This document shows, piece after piece, positions 8,787 to 19,788 of a stretch of 64,000 nucleotides of DNA. The stretch is taken from NCBI GenBank assembly GCA_019637915.1, contig JAHBUV010000001.1:744001-808000 (forward strand). The letters run 5' to 3'. The notes below the pieces were generated by a model. That model searched no databases and was not told the origin of the DNA. It saw only the letters and a list, made by a program, of their open reading frames with translations. The position numbers were made by a program, and so were the translations under genes. Positions within the stretch are counted from its first letter, which is position 1, and every line of letters begins with the position of its first letter. Source of the stretch: Pseudobdellovibrionaceae bacterium. GTDB taxonomy: Bacteria; Bdellovibrionota; Bdellovibrionia; Bdellovibrionales; Bdellovibrionaceae.

Positions 8787-9950
8787 TCAGCGCGCCGCGC
8801 GCAGGGGCTCGGACAAGGTTCTCAGATCCAGGCCGCGACGACGGCTCCATTCATCGATGTCCTGACCGTGAGTGCAACCCGGGGGATGGGCGTCCCCGCC
8901 CGCCCGCACGAAGCCCTGGGCGAGATGCGGGGAAGACGCCGGCACGTATTCCTTCAGGATTTGATCGGCTTCCGTCCGCAGAGCCCGGATTTGCTTTTGA
9001 AGGGCCTCGAAGCGCGAAGCCAGGTCGCGCAGGCCCGTCTTCACGGAAAGGTCGCGGAACAAGGGCGCCAGATCATCCATGTCGTCCAAACGCGGTTTGG
9101 CCTTGTTGCTGATGCTGGAGGAGATGTAAGCCGGCGAGTTGCGGCGGTTGAAAGAGGTGACGTGATCCAACAAGCCCGCGCGAACGGCCCGGGTCATCTG
9201 CACTTCGATGGCCGCCTCCTCCAAGGGGAAGGACACCAGCATCTCGAGCACGCTGTCGAGCATCTCCGCCCAGGCCGTCAGGTAAATCCGGACTTTTTCC
9301 GGGGAATCGCCGTCCTGGGGGATCGGCAGGCTTTGAATGCGTTTCGCGCGCGCCCCGTACTCGTTCAGGAACATTTCATCCGTGCGCCCCTCGCGTTCGC
9401 GCAGACGGGTGAACACGTGGTGCATGTACTCGTGCATGAGGCTGTAGCGATCGGTGTCCGCGCGCAACAAAATCACCGGCCCGCCCTGCCCGAATTCGCG
9501 CACGCGGTTCACCGGCAGGTAGAGTCCGAGCACACCCTGAATTTTCAAACTCCGCCAATAACTCAGCAGGCCCGCGGGCGCTGAAGGCAAAAGCCCCAGG
9601 GTGGCGCAGGCATCGCTTTTCGCCGTGGGAATGGAATAGACCGCCACCCCGTCCAATCGCATCAGCTCCGCCGTTCGGCGGGTGGAGGCGCGCGCCACCT
9701 TTTGCAAACGCGAACCGTCGTAGGTCTTTCCGAAAGACGCTTTGGAGTATTGCGGGTTCGGCAGGGTCAGAACGGCGTCTTCGCCCTCATCGAAACCGTG
9801 CATGCAGGAACTTTCGATGTAACCGGGATCGTTGATATTGCCTTCGAGCGTGGGTTCCCCCGCGCCGCCACCGCCGCGGGACGGGGCGCAGCCCATCACG
9901 GACAGGACAAAAACCAGCAAAGACCCTTGAATGAAAACCCGTGATGTCAT
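8787..9950 (-). CDS. Predicted lipoprotein with HExxH metallopeptidase motif
   Basis: A 387-residue putative lipoprotein. The signal peptide ends in a lipobox-like LSVMGC with the acylated cysteine at residue 21. At residues 173-177 a histidine-glutamate pair in MHEYMHHVF forms an HExxH zinc motif, suggesting a membrane-anchored metallopeptidase; downstream acidic residues ([11 protein letters not shown]) could provide the third ligand. I do not recognise the family, and the rest is alpha-helical. The ATG at 9950 follows AAGGA and sits just downstream of the DUF6580-like gene on the same strand, so the pair may be an operon. Function beyond the zinc motif is inference. Confidence 0.7.
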   Translation of the reverse strand: MTSRVFIQGSLLVFVLSVMGCAPSRGGGGAGEPTLEGNINDPGYIESSCMHGFDEGEDAVLTLPNPQYSKASFGKTYDGSRLQKVARASTRRTAELMRLDGVAVYSIPTAKSDACATLGLLPSAPAGLLSYWRSLKIQGVLGLYLPVNRVREFGQGGPVILLRADTDRYSLMHEYMHHVFTRLREREGRTDEMFLNEYGARAKRIQSLPIPQDGDSPEKVRIYLTAWAEMLDSVLEMLVSFPLEEAAIEVQMTRAVRAGLLDHVTSFNRRNSPAYISSSISNKAKPRLDDMDDLAPLFRDLSVKTGLRDLASRFEALQKQIRALRTEADQILKEYVPASSPHLAQGFVRAGGDAHPPGCTHGQDIDEWSRRRGLDLRTLSEPLRAAR

Positions 9951-9973
9951 TGGTCCGTCCTTGGTTCCGTTTC

Positions 9974-10495
9974 TCAGTCCGCGCGAACCGGCGGGGCCAG
10001 CGCGGGAAGGCGCGTTTCGGCCTGGGCCCACAGCCCGAACAGCACGGCGGAATAAAAAAGATCCCCCATGGCCTGGCTGGCCAGGAACGGCAGACCCGCC
10101 ACGTAGCAGGTCCACAGGCCCCGCAGGTCCGCGGAGTAAAAGCCGCCCACCAACCACACGCCGAAATTGCTGACGAGGAAAAAAAGCACCGCGGAAACCA
10201 GGGCGGCCGCCCCGATTTTCCAGCCCCGGATCCATTCGCGGCACGACCAGGCGGCCAGCACGATCAAAGCGAAGGCGCCGTACACGAAGACCATGGTGGA
10301 ATGAAAACCCAGGATCAGGTCGCTGATCAGCAGGGCCGCGAGCGGAATGAACAAGGCCTCGCCCAGGCGCTCAAAGCGGCTGCCGGCGAACAAGGACGCC
10401 GCGCCCACCGCCGTCCAATTCCAGGGATGGGGCAAGAGACGGGAGAAAACCGCGAGAAAAACCAAACCGATGAGGGCGCTCTGACGTTTTGACAT
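9974..10495 (-). CDS. DUF6580-like small membrane protein
   Basis: A 173-residue membrane protein with about five hydrophobic segments. The N-terminal pattern of an R-x-x-PHPWNWTAVGAASLFAG segment followed by ALLISDLILGFH resembles DUF6580, a family placed near ECF transporter substrate-binding subunits. The likely role is membrane transport of an unknown small molecule, with low certainty. It precedes the HExxH lipoprotein gene by about 23 bases and follows acs on the same strand, but the acs end and this start are separated by about 40 bases. Confidence 0.6.
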   Translation of the reverse strand: MSKRQSALIGLVFLAVFSRLLPHPWNWTAVGAASLFAGSRFERLGEALFIPLAALLISDLILGFHSTMVFVYGAFALIVLAAWSCREWIRGWKIGAAALVSAVLFFLVSNFGVWLVGGFYSADLRGLWTCYVAGLPFLASQAMGDLFYSAVLFGLWAQAETRLPALAPPVRAD

Positions 10496-10534
10496 GCCTC
10501 AGGCCTATCACGCGCGCCGGAGCGACTCAAGCGC

Positions 10535-12475
10535 TCAGCGGGACAACCGGTGATCGACAAGGTCCTGGACCACGGACGGATCCGCCAGGGTGGAGATGTC
10601 GCCCAGCTGATCCGGCAGGTTTTCGGCGATTTTGCGCAAAATCCGCCGCATGATCTTGCCGGAACGGGTTTTGGGCAGACCTGGCGCCCATTGCAGCAGG
10701 TCGGGCCGCGCGATCGGACCGATCTCCTGGGCCACGAACTGGATCAGCTCTTTGCGCAAATCCTCGCTGGGCGTGACGCCGGATTTCAAAGTCACGTAGG
10801 CGTAAATGCCTTGCCCCTTCAGATCGTGGGGATAACCGACCACGGCGGCCTCCGCGACGGCCGGGTGAGCGACCAGGGCGCTCTCCAGCTCCGCCGTGCC
10901 CAAACGATGTCCCGAAACGTTCAAGACATCGTCCACCCGGCCGGTGATCCACCAGTACTCATCCGCGTCGCGACGGCAACCGTCGCCGGTGAAGTAATAA
11001 CCGGGATAGGCCGAGAAGTAAGTTTCCTCGAAACGCTCATGCTCTTTGTACACCGTGCGCATCTGACCCGGCCAGGAGTCGGCGATGGCCAAAACCCCTT
11101 CGCCGGGGCCGTCGATGACCTTCCCCTCGGGGGTCAACAAAACCGGTTGAATGCCGAAAAAGGGCTTCGCCGCCGACCCGGGTTTCAGCGCCATCGCCCC
11201 CGGCAAGGGCGAGATCAGGATGCCGCCCGTTTCGGTCTGCCACCAGGTGTCGACGATGGGACAGCGTCCCTCCCCCACCACCTCGTGGTACCACAGCCAG
11301 GCTTCGGGGTTGATCGGCTCGCCCACGCTTCCCAGCAGGCGCAGGGAACGGCGGGAGCTCGCCTTCACCGGCCCTTCGCCCTCGCGCATGAGGGCGCGGA
11401 TCGCCGTGGGGGCCGTGTAGAACAGACTCACCCGGTGACGATCGACGACCTTCCAGAAACGCGAGTTGTCGGGATGGTTGGGAACGCCCTCGAAAACCAG
11501 GGTGGTGGCGCCGTTCGCCAGGGGGCCATAGACCAGATAGCTGTGCCCCGTCACCCAGCCCACGTCCGCCGTGCACCAGTAGACATCGTCTTCCCGGCAA
11601 TCAAAGACCAGCTCGTGGGTGAGACTCGCGAAAACCAGGTAACCGCCGGTCGTGTGCAGCACGCCTTTGGGTTTGTTCGTGGAACCCGAGGTGTAAAGCA
11701 GAAACAGCGGATCCTCCGCCCCCATGGATTCCGGCGGGCAGGTGGCCGCCTCGCCCCGCACGGCGTCCTCGTACCAGACGTCACGGCCGGCTTTCATCGG
11801 CACGGCGCCACCGGTGTTTTTCACCACGACGACGGCGCGCACGCCCGGCAGGTTCTGCAGGGCTTGGTCGACGTTTTTCTTGAGGGGCACGGTCTTGCCG
11901 CCGCGACGGCCTTCATCCGCCGTGATGACGAAATCCGACTCGCAGCCCTCGATGCGGCCGGCGATGGAGTCCGGCGCGAAGCCGCCGAAGACCACGTTGT
12001 GGACGGCGCCGATGCGCGCGCAGGCCAGCATGGCGAAGACCGCCTCGGGGATCATCGGCAGATAGATGGTGACGCGATCGCCGCGTTTCACCCGCATTTT
12101 CTTGAGGACGTTGGCGAAACGGCAGACCTCGTCGTGGAGTTCCTGGTAAGTGATTTTCCGCGCCGCCTGGTTGATGTCGTCCGGCTCCCAGATCAGCGCG
12201 ACCTTGCCGGCGCGTTGCGGGAGGTGGCGGTCGATGCAGTTGTAAGAGACGTTGAGTTCCCCGCCCTCGTACCATTTGATCGACACGGGTTTGTGGAAAC
12301 TCGTGTTCTTCACCCGCGTCCACTTTTTGAACCAGGTGAGTCGCTCGGCCATTTCGGCCCAGAAGCCCTCGGGATCCCGCCGCGCTTTTTGCGACATCTC
12401 CTCGTAGCGGCGGGCGTCGATGCGCGCCCGGGCGGCGAAGTCCGGAGGAACGGGGAAAACCTGGGAGCCACTCAT
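10535..12475 (-). CDS. acs: Acetate-CoA ligase (acetyl-CoA synthetase)
   Basis: Activates acetate with ATP and CoA to acetyl-CoA in the cytoplasm. The 646-residue protein has full Acs length and motifs: YMPMIPE-like [20 protein letters not shown], the AMP-binding loop [13 protein letters not shown], the WWQTETGG core, the YFTGDGC aspartate region and the hinge before [16 protein letters not shown]. The C-terminal [11 protein letters not shown] contains the lysine that is acetylated for regulation in other bacteria. The ATG at 12475 follows GAGG and lies 20 bases after the rhodanese gene, so the two are probably one transcript. Confidence 0.96.
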   Translation of the reverse strand: MSGSQVFPVPPDFAARARIDARRYEEMSQKARRDPEGFWAEMAERLTWFKKWTRVKNTSFHKPVSIKWYEGGELNVSYNCIDRHLPQRAGKVALIWEPDDINQAARKITYQELHDEVCRFANVLKKMRVKRGDRVTIYLPMIPEAVFAMLACARIGAVHNVVFGGFAPDSIAGRIEGCESDFVITADEGRRGGKTVPLKKNVDQALQNLPGVRAVVVVKNTGGAVPMKAGRDVWYEDAVRGEAATCPPESMGAEDPLFLLYTSGSTNKPKGVLHTTGGYLVFASLTHELVFDCREDDVYWCTADVGWVTGHSYLVYGPLANGATTLVFEGVPNHPDNSRFWKVVDRHRVSLFYTAPTAIRALMREGEGPVKASSRRSLRLLGSVGEPINPEAWLWYHEVVGEGRCPIVDTWWQTETGGILISPLPGAMALKPGSAAKPFFGIQPVLLTPEGKVIDGPGEGVLAIADSWPGQMRTVYKEHERFEETYFSAYPGYYFTGDGCRRDADEYWWITGRVDDVLNVSGHRLGTAELESALVAHPAVAEAAVVGYPHDLKGQGIYAYVTLKSGVTPSEDLRKELIQFVAQEIGPIARPDLLQWAPGLPKTRSGKIMRRILRKIAENLPDQLGDISTLADPSVVQDLVDHRLSR

Positions 12476-12495
12476 GACAACCTCATTTCTCGAAC

Positions 12496-12834
12496 TCACT
12501 TTTCCGTCGGCAGACCGAGATCGTTCCAGAGCTTCATGCCGCCGGTCATGTTCACGACGCTGGTGAAGCCCAGTTGCAGGGCCGCGGCCGTGGCCTGCGC
12601 GGAGCGCCCGCCGGCCAGGCAGACGAAGACGATGAGCTCATCCCGGGCGCCGTTCTCGAGGAAGCGCACCAGCTCGGGACCCAGCGTGACCAGCTCCGCT
12701 CCGGGGATATGCCCGAGCTCTCCGGTGAACTCCTCGGACCGGCGCACGTCGATGACGCGCAGATCTTTGTGATGTTTGTTCACCTCCAGGGGATGAACCT
12801 CCGGGATTCCGCCGTTGTTTTGGATGTCAAGCAT
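12496..12834 (-). CDS. Single-domain rhodanese-like protein
   Basis: A 112-residue cytoplasmic rhodanese domain. The persulfide-carrying cysteine lies in the active-site loop [12 protein letters not shown], and the fold starts with [22 protein letters not shown], the typical DVR...GHIPGA signature. Such proteins carry sulfane sulfur or act in sulfur relay; the partner is unknown. An AAGGAG ribosome site precedes the ATG. It is first in a probable operon with acs. Confidence 0.88.
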   Translation of the reverse strand: MLDIQNNGGIPEVHPLEVNKHHKDLRVIDVRRSEEFTGELGHIPGAELVTLGPELVRFLENGARDELIVFVCLAGGRSAQATAAALQLGFTSVVNMTGGMKLWNDLGLPTEK

Positions 12835-12923
12835 GGGATTCTCCTTCGCTTTTTCAACAAAACATGTTCGTTGCCGGAAATCAATTGTTCGTGTAGTTCT
12901 GCCTCCCGAAAGAGGGGGTGCCC

Positions 12924-13835
<912 letters not shown>

Positions 13836-13946
13836 GCAGGCGCCGAAGGACTTTTGAAAATCCGCGCGGCCGCAAGGCCCGCGTCTCATTCCGCGACGGA
13901 ACGCGGCTCACGTTTGCCGCCCCGGAAAAACGATTCTGATTGAGAC

Positions 13947-13965
13947 GTTTCAAGCGCTTGGAAAC
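13947..13965. promoter_or_regulatory. Palindromic site upstream of chemoreceptor gene
   Basis: GTTTC and GAAAC flank a self-complementary AAGCGCTT core with one extra base, giving a near-perfect 19-base palindrome. It lies in the 256-base gap between menB and the chemoreceptor gene, about 130 bases before the latter. It resembles an operator for a dimeric repressor, but no cognate regulator is visible nearby. Confidence 0.25.
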
Positions 13966-14091
13966 CTCGCTTTCCCCGCCAAACGCAAGGCATTCACCCC
14001 GGCACCTTCCAGATTTCTGGAAAGTCCTCGCGCGGCCTCGTGAAAATCCGAAAGGATCGTTAAGGCAAAAACGCAGGACGTGGGTGGTGGC

Positions 14092-16086
14092 ATGAAAAAG
14101 CGGACTTGGAGCCTCAAAACAAGATTGCTCAGCGGCGTCGTTCTCCTGTTCGGGGCCTTCAGCCTTTTGGGCGTTTATCTCTTCCAAAGAATGCAGGCCG
14201 AGCTGGTCCGCAAGGCCGAAGACAGCCTGTCGCAGCAGCTGACGCAGACGGTTTCGGCCCTGGAGACCAGCACCAATGACAACGTCAAACGCATCCGCCG
14301 CCTGATGGAGGGCACGCGCAACAAACTGGGTCAGAACTGGTCCGTGGCGCCGGGATCCGGCCGCCAGATCGAAGTGACGAACCAGGTGACGAAGGAAAAA
14401 ACCCTCACCGAGGTGCCGTCGTTCCTCCTCGAGGGGAAACCCGCCGATTCGCATCTTTTCGTCGACGGGATCGCCGGTTTCAACGGCGACGCCGCCACTC
14501 TCTTCGCGCGCACCCCGGTCGGCTACGTGCGCGTCTCGACGAACGTGCGCGATGACCAAAACAACCGGGCCATCGGCACCTACATCCCTTTTGATTCACC
14601 GGTGGCGAAAGCCCTGGAAAAGGGCGAGGACTTCACGGGCCGCGCCTTCGTCGTGCACTCCTGGTTCACGACGGGTTACTTCCCCCTGAAGGACAAACAG
14701 GGCCATCTGGCGGGCGCCTTCTTCGTGGGCTCACCCGACTCGGCCAGCGAGGAGATCCGCCAGGCGCTGAAGACCCAGAAGATCCTCGAGAACGGCTATT
14801 ATTACATCATCGATTCGAAGGGGAAATTCATCCTGCACCCGTCGCTCGAAGGCCAGGTCGTCTGGGAAAAGACCGACCTGAACGGCGTCAAGATCTTCCA
14901 GAACATCGTCAACATGAAGAACGGCGATTTCAGCTACCTCTGGCCCCATCCGCAGACCCAGGCGGCGACGGAAAAGATCGCCGTCTTCCGTCACGTCAAA
15001 AGCCACGACTGGTTCGTCGCCGCCAGCATCAACCGCGACGAGATCCTCACCGACATCGTGGCCCTGCGCCGCAACGTCACCCTGATTTACCTCGCCGTCG
15101 TCTCGGTGTTCTTCGCGGCCGCCTGGTTCTGGCTCACCCGCCTCACCAGAACCCTGGAGTCGAATTTCGAGCCGATCAACGGCAGCTCGTCAGAGCTGAA
15201 CACCAATTCCCGTGACCTCGCCTCGATCAGCGAGCGCTTGTCCTCGGCCTCGCACGAGCAGGCCGCGACGCTCGACCGCATCGACTCCGTCATTGAAAAC
15301 TTCCGGCAGTCCCTGATCGCCTCCGTCAGCAAATCCGAAGAGGCCGCCCACAAATCCGGCGACGCCCTGGGCGCCTCGGACCGCGGTCGCGAGGTCATGG
15401 AGCGCCTGGATCAGGGCATCGCCGATCTCAAATCCACCGTGGAGGAGGTCATCCAATCCTTCCGCGAAAGCCAGAACGACCTGCAATCGATCCGCGACCT
15501 GATCGAGAACATCTCGACCAAAACGCAGATGATCAACGAGATCGTCTTTCAAACGAAGATCCTGTCCTTCAACGCCTCGGTGGAATCGGCCCGCGCCGGC
15601 GAGCACGGCAAGGGCTTCGCCGTCGTCGCCGAAGAGGTGGGCCGCCTCGCCCAGATGAGCGGCCAGGTCGCCGTCGAGATCGAGCAGATCATCACGGGCA
15701 GCTCGCAGAAGGTGCGGGAGCTGATGCAGCAATCCACCCTGCGCATCGAATCCCTGTCCGAGAAGGCCACCAACAAGGTCGAGGAAAACGTGCGGGTGGC
15801 GCACGAGTCCTCCCAGGCCTTCCAGCTGATCAAGAACCGCGCCGAAGAGGCGTCCGGCATGGCGAGCGAGATCTCGCAGTCCTCGCGGCAGCAATCCAAA
15901 GAGCTGGAGGAGATCGTCGTCAGCATCAAGGAGCTCACGCAAGTGACCATGGCCAACACCCGCATGGCGGAGGAAACGGCCGGCCTGGCGTCCCAGCTGA
16001 CCGAGCAGGGCCAGCAGCTCAGCCAGGCGGCGGGCGCCGTGCAGACGGTCATCACCGGCCACGAGGCCTTGAAGAAGGCCGCCTGA
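14092..16086 (+). CDS. Methyl-accepting chemotaxis protein with Cache-type sensor
   Basis: A 664-residue membrane chemoreceptor. The first membrane segment is about residues 10-28, followed by a periplasmic sensor of about 290 residues with Cache 3/Cache 2 features (SHLFVDGIAGFNGDAATLFARTP-like core and a GYYYIIDSKGKFILHPS strand). A second membrane segment lies near LIYLAVVSVFFAAAWFWL. No clear HAMP domain follows, only a short linker. The C-terminal coiled coil has the signalling hairpin QTKILSFNASVESARAGE and GKGFAVVAEEVGRLA, diagnostic for MCPs that contact CheA and CheW. The ligand is unknown; Cache domains often bind small organic acids or amino acids. The ATG at 14092 precedes the basic MKKRTWSLKTRLL start; a GTG twelve bases upstream is an alternative. 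Confidence 0.92.
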   Translation: MKKRTWSLKTRLLSGVVLLFGAFSLLGVYLFQRMQAELVRKAEDSLSQQLTQTVSALETSTNDNVKRIRRLMEGTRNKLGQNWSVAPGSGRQIEVTNQVTKEKTLTEVPSFLLEGKPADSHLFVDGIAGFNGDAATLFARTPVGYVRVSTNVRDDQNNRAIGTYIPFDSPVAKALEKGEDFTGRAFVVHSWFTTGYFPLKDKQGHLAGAFFVGSPDSASEEIRQALKTQKILENGYYYIIDSKGKFILHPSLEGQVVWEKTDLNGVKIFQNIVNMKNGDFSYLWPHPQTQAATEKIAVFRHVKSHDWFVAASINRDEILTDIVALRRNVTLIYLAVVSVFFAAAWFWLTRLTRTLESNFEPINGSSSELNTNSRDLASISERLSSASHEQAATLDRIDSVIENFRQSLIASVSKSEEAAHKSGDALGASDRGREVMERLDQGIADLKSTVEEVIQSFRESQNDLQSIRDLIENISTKTQMINEIVFQTKILSFNASVESARAGEHGKGFAVVAEEVGRLAQMSGQVAVEIEQIITGSSQKVRELMQQSTLRIESLSEKATNKVEENVRVAHESSQAFQLIKNRAEEASGMASEISQSSRQQSKELEEIVVSIKELTQVTMANTRMAEETAGLASQLTEQGQQLSQAAGAVQTVITGHEALKKAA

Positions 16087-16094
16087 AAAGCGCA

Positions 16095-16124
16095 TAAAAA
16101 AAGGCCGCCCGGGGGCGGCCTTTT
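16095..16124. terminator. Bidirectional intrinsic terminator between mcp and dnaK
   Basis: GGCCGCC (16103-16109) pairs with GGCGGCC (16114-16120) around a four-base loop. A-run on the left and TTTT on the right make it usable from both sides, ending both the chemoreceptor and the convergent dnaK transcripts. Confidence 0.85.
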
Positions 16125-16147
16125 CCAGATCGGTCTTTCAACCTGTC

Positions 16148-18055
16148 TTAGTTCACGTCTTTGTAGTCGGCGTCGATGACGTCGTCGCCTTCTTTTTTCT
16201 CGCCGCCACCGGCGCCCGGGGCTTCGCCCGCGCCGCCTTCACCGCCCGCCGCACCGGTTTTCTTGTACAGCTCGCTGGTGAGTTTGTGGGTCGTGGCCTG
16301 CAGCTTCTCGAACACGGTCTTCAGCTGTTCCACGCCGGCGTTTTTGTCATCCAAAGCCTTTTTCGCTTCGGCGAGGCTGTCCTCGGCGGCTTTTTTGTCG
16401 CCCTCGGGGATGTTGGCGCCGTTCTCCTTCAACAATTTCTCGGTCTGGTAAACCAGGTTGTCGAGGTTGTTGCGGGCACTGGCGGCCTCGGTGCGTTTTT
16501 TATCCTCATCCGCGTGCGCTTCGGCGTCGCGGACGGCGCGTTTGATCTCCTCTTCATTGAGACCGGACTGCGCCGTGATCTTGATCTGCTGCACTTTGCC
16601 GCTGGACATGTCCTTGGCGGAGACGTGCAGGATGCCGTTGGCATCGATGTCGAAGATCACTTCGACCTGCGGGACACCGCGGGGAGCCGGCGGGATGCCG
16701 GTCAGCTCGAAGCGACCGAGGGTCTTGTTGTCCGAGGCCATCTTGCGCTCGCCCTGCAGGACGTGGATGTCCACGGCCGGCTGGTTGTCCGTCGCCGTCG
16801 AGAAGACCTGGGTCTTCTTCGCCGGGATGGTGGTGTTGCGCTCGATGAGCACGGTCATCACGCCCCCCATCGTCTCGATGCCCAGGGACAGCGGCGTCAC
16901 GTCGAGGAGCAAAACGTCCTTCACGTCGCCGGTCAGGATCCCGCCCTGGACGGCGGCGCCGATGGCGACCACTTCGTCCGGGTTCACCGTGCGGTTCGGC
17001 TCTTTGCCGAAGAAGTCCTTCACGGATTTCTGGATCGCCGGGATCCGCGTCGAACCACCGACCAGAACCACTTCGTGGATGTCGGAGGCTTTCAAGCCGG
17101 CGTCGGCCAGGGCCTTCTTGCAGGGCTCGATCGAGCGCTGCACGAGGTCGTCGACCATCTGCTCGAACTTGGCGCGGGTCAGTTTCATCTGAAGATGCTT
17201 CGGGCCCGTCTGGTCGGCGGTGATGAACGGCAGGTTGATCTCCGTCTCTTGCGCCGTCGACAGTTCGATCTTGGCTTTTTCCGCGGCCTCTTTCAGGCGC
17301 TGCAGGGCCATCTTGTCGGACTTCAGGTCGATGCCCTGGTCCTTTTTGAATTCCGTGATCATCCACTCGAGGATGCGGGAGTCGAAGTTGTCACCGCCCA
17401 GGTGGGTGTCGCCGTTCGTCGATTTGACCTCGACGACGCCGTCGCCGACTTCCAGCACGGAGATATCGAAGGTCCCGCCCCCGAAGTCGTAGATGACGAT
17501 CTTCTCGTCTTTTTTCTTGTCCAGACCGTAGGCCAAGGCGGCCGCGGTCGGTTCATTGATGATGCGCTTGATGTCCAAACCCGCGATGCGGCCGGCGTCT
17601 TTCGTCGCCTGACGTTGCGAATCATTGAAGTAAGCGGGCACCGTCACCACGGCTTCCGTCACCGGCTCGCCGAGGTAGTCTTCCGCCACTTTCTTCAGTT
17701 TGCCCAGGATCGCGGCCGAGATCTCTTCGGCCGAGACCACTTTGTCACGCACCTTGAAGCCGATGTCGTTGCCTTTTTCGACGACGTGGTACGGGACGAG
17801 TTTGATCTCTTCCTGGATTTCCGAGAAACGGCGACCGATGAAGCGTTTCGCCGAGTAGATCGTGTTTTCGGGGTTGGTCACCGCCTGGCGTTTGGCGATC
17901 TGACCGACGAGCCGCTCCCCATCCTTGGTGTAAGCCACCACGGAGGGCGTTGTGCGCGCGCCTTCTTCGTTGACGAGGACTTTCGGCTCGCCGCCTTCCA
18001 TGATGGCCACCACGGAATTCGTCGTTCCTAAGTCGATACCGATGATTTTTCCCAT
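16148..18055 (-). CDS. dnaK: Chaperone DnaK (Hsp70)
   Basis: ATP-driven chaperone of 635 residues. The N-terminal ATPase has [35 protein letters not shown] and a [14 protein letters not shown] segment. The linker [18 protein letters not shown] leads into the substrate-binding domain, followed by the helical lid and a glycine-rich tail that ends [12 protein letters not shown]. The ATG at 18055 follows AAGGAG. It lies 113 bases downstream of an unknown gene that itself follows dnaJ, so the order is dnaJ, unknown gene, dnaK. The gap could hold a separate promoter; no clear CIRCE repeat is present. Confidence 0.98.
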   Translation of the reverse strand: MGKIIGIDLGTTNSVVAIMEGGEPKVLVNEEGARTTPSVVAYTKDGERLVGQIAKRQAVTNPENTIYSAKRFIGRRFSEIQEEIKLVPYHVVEKGNDIGFKVRDKVVSAEEISAAILGKLKKVAEDYLGEPVTEAVVTVPAYFNDSQRQATKDAGRIAGLDIKRIINEPTAAALAYGLDKKKDEKIVIYDFGGGTFDISVLEVGDGVVEVKSTNGDTHLGGDNFDSRILEWMITEFKKDQGIDLKSDKMALQRLKEAAEKAKIELSTAQETEINLPFITADQTGPKHLQMKLTRAKFEQMVDDLVQRSIEPCKKALADAGLKASDIHEVVLVGGSTRIPAIQKSVKDFFGKEPNRTVNPDEVVAIGAAVQGGILTGDVKDVLLLDVTPLSLGIETMGGVMTVLIERNTTIPAKKTQVFSTATDNQPAVDIHVLQGERKMASDNKTLGRFELTGIPPAPRGVPQVEVIFDIDANGILHVSAKDMSSGKVQQIKITAQSGLNEEEIKRAVRDAEAHADEDKKRTEAASARNNLDNLVYQTEKLLKENGANIPEGDKKAAEDSLAEAKKALDDKNAGVEQLKTVFEKLQATTHKLTSELYKKTGAAGGEGGAGEAPGAGGGEKKEGDDVIDADYKDVN

Positions 18056-18168
18056 ATTGAGAATTCTCCTTCCATTTGAACTCAGTGAAAATGTGAGTGC
18101 GGAAGGGCTTCCGTCAAGGCGCAAAAACGACTTTTTCGATAATTATTTACCCGATTTATTTCAGGTAT

Positions 18169-18627
18169 TTACAGGGATCTCGACCACTCCACCGTGGCCC
18201 GGTAGATGGCGGCGTGGAGATCCTCCGGCTGGACGTTGGTTTCTTGCCCGGCGCGCCATCGTTGAAACGCCGCAACATCCTTGAGGGAGACTTTGAAAAC
18301 CAGATTCCCTTTCGGGCGCTGGCCGTGATCGCAGACGAAGCTTTCCATCTGATTGTTCACGAAGCTCACGCCGAAAAAAGCCTTCGACAGCATGCGGGCG
18401 CGATCGGCCAGGTCCTCGATGACGTTGGTGAGGACTTCGATCTTCATTTCATTGAGATTGCGGAAGTTCGCGCCGAATTGCGCATCGACATAGAAGGACA
18501 AAACGCGGTCGCCGCGGTCGTACTCGCTCTTGTCCAAACCCGTCATGTCCGCCTTCAGCAAAGCCGCCAATTTCAAGGCGGAACTGAGAACATCCGCTTT
18601 GGGCTGGGACACGTCCTGGTTGACCAA
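18169..18627 (-). CDS. Unknown protein encoded between dnaJ and dnaK
   Basis: A 152-residue soluble protein of no family I recognise. It has mixed helix and strand, one cysteine in MESFVCDHGQRPKG, and ends EWSRSL. The start is a TTG with an excellent AGGAGGT ribosome site embedded in the end of dnaJ; the dnaJ stop is only three bases before it, so translation is coupled. The tight placement suggests a function connected with the Hsp70 system, for example a cochaperone or a regulator, but this is inference only. Confidence 0.75.
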   Translation of the reverse strand: MVNQDVSQPKADVLSSALKLAALLKADMTGLDKSEYDRGDRVLSFYVDAQFGANFRNLNEMKIEVLTNVIEDLADRARMLSKAFFGVSFVNNQMESFVCDHGQRPKGNLVFKVSLKDVAAFQRWRAGQETNVQPEDLHAAIYRATVEWSRSL

Positions 18628-18630
18628 GCG

Positions 18631-19755
18631 CTACCTCCTGCGACCGAACAGACCCCCATGTCCTTCGCCGACCTTGAGGTCGTGAAGCTTGGCGATGTCT
18701 TTTAACAGTCTCGCCTCTTCTTTCGAAATTGTCTCGGGAAATTTCACGTTCACCCGGTAGTGAATGTCGCCCCGACGTTTGCCGCGCAGGGAGGGCAATC
18801 CCTGAGACTCTAAAGAAACCTCTTCGCCGGCGTTCGTTCCCGCCGGCACATGCAGCTTTTCCGTGCCCGTCACCGTCGGGACTTCGATCTCTCCCCCCAG
18901 AAGCATCTGCACGTAAGGCACGGACAGCTCCGCGTAAAGGTCATCGCCGTCCCTCTCGAATTGGGGGTGGTCCTTGACGCGGATCTCGACGTAGAGATCG
19001 CCGTTCGGGCCACCCATGTAGCCGCCCTCGCCCTCGCCGTTCACGCGCAATCGTGTGCCCGTGTCCACGCCGGCCGGGATGCTGATGCGCAGACGGTGAT
19101 GTTTCTCAAGGCGGCCCCGGCCCGAGCATTTCTGGCAGGGGTTCTTGATCATCTGACCCGTGCCTTCGCAGGTCGGGCACGGCGAAGCCATGGTGAAGAA
19201 GCCCTGCGATCTCACCACCTGCCCGCTGCCATGGCAGGTCGTGCAGGGAACCGGTTTCGAGCCTTTTTCGGCGCCGCTGCCGTGGCACTCGCCGCAGGAT
19301 TCGTCGGCGTCGAACTCGATCTCGCGGTCCATGCCGCTGATGACGTCTTTCAATTCAATCTCGATCAGGTAACGCAGATCCGCGCCCCGGCGCGGGGCTT
19401 GCGGACGGCGACGCTGGCTCGCCCCTCCGGCGCCGGCCATGCCGCCGAACAGATCGCCGAAGATGTCGCCGAAATTCTGGAAGATGTCCTCCATGTTCTG
19501 GAAGCCGCCCCCGCCCATACCGCCCTGCCCGAAGGCCGCGTGGCCGAAGCGGTCGTAGCGGGATTTCTTTTCCGCATCGCTCAGGATGTTGTAGGCCTCG
19601 GCGGCCTCCTTGAATTTTTCCTCGGCCTCTCGATTGCCGGGGTTCTTGTCCGGATGCAGCTGCATCGCCAGCTTGCGGTAGGCTTTTTTGATGGTGTCCC
19701 CATCGGCATCACGGCTGACACCGAGGATTTCATAATAGTCGCGGCGGGTGCTCAT
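18631..19755 (-). CDS. dnaJ: Chaperone DnaJ (Hsp40)
   Basis: Class I J-protein of 374 residues that stimulates DnaK ATPase and delivers substrates. The J domain starts [11 protein letters not shown] and carries the HPD triad in [10 protein letters not shown] Gly/Phe-rich linker with [15 protein letters not shown] follows. The zinc-binding region has four CxxCxGxG repeats ([32 protein letters not shown]), then the C-terminal beta domains with [15 protein letters not shown]. The ATG at 19755 gives the standard start; the ribosome site is weak. It heads a dnaJ-unknown-dnaK cluster. Confidence 0.97.
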   Translation of the reverse strand: MSTRRDYYEILGVSRDADGDTIKKAYRKLAMQLHPDKNPGNREAEEKFKEAAEAYNILSDAEKKSRYDRFGHAAFGQGGMGGGGFQNMEDIFQNFGDIFGDLFGGMAGAGGASQRRRPQAPRRGADLRYLIEIELKDVISGMDREIEFDADESCGECHGSGAEKGSKPVPCTTCHGSGQVVRSQGFFTMASPCPTCEGTGQMIKNPCQKCSGRGRLEKHHRLRISIPAGVDTGTRLRVNGEGEGGYMGGPNGDLYVEIRVKDHPQFERDGDDLYAELSVPYVQMLLGGEIEVPTVTGTEKLHVPAGTNAGEEVSLESQGLPSLRGKRRGDIHYRVNVKFPETISKEEARLLKDIAKLHDLKVGEGHGGLFGRRR

Positions 19756-19788
19756 GGGGTCAGACAATAAAAGGTCCGGCGCGGAAGG

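Noticed and set aside
10550-12772. 740-codon open frame on the plus strand opposite acs
   Set aside because: It is a mirror of high-GC coding sequence: composition is His/Arg/Gly-rich without motifs, while the minus strand encodes an unmistakable acetyl-CoA synthetase.
18070-18110. Possible CIRCE element upstream of dnaK (ACTCA-N9-TGAGT, with GAGTGC on one side)
   Set aside because: Only 5 bases pair at that spacing; the CIRCE half-sites GCACTC and GAGTGC do not occur at the required 9-base spacing.
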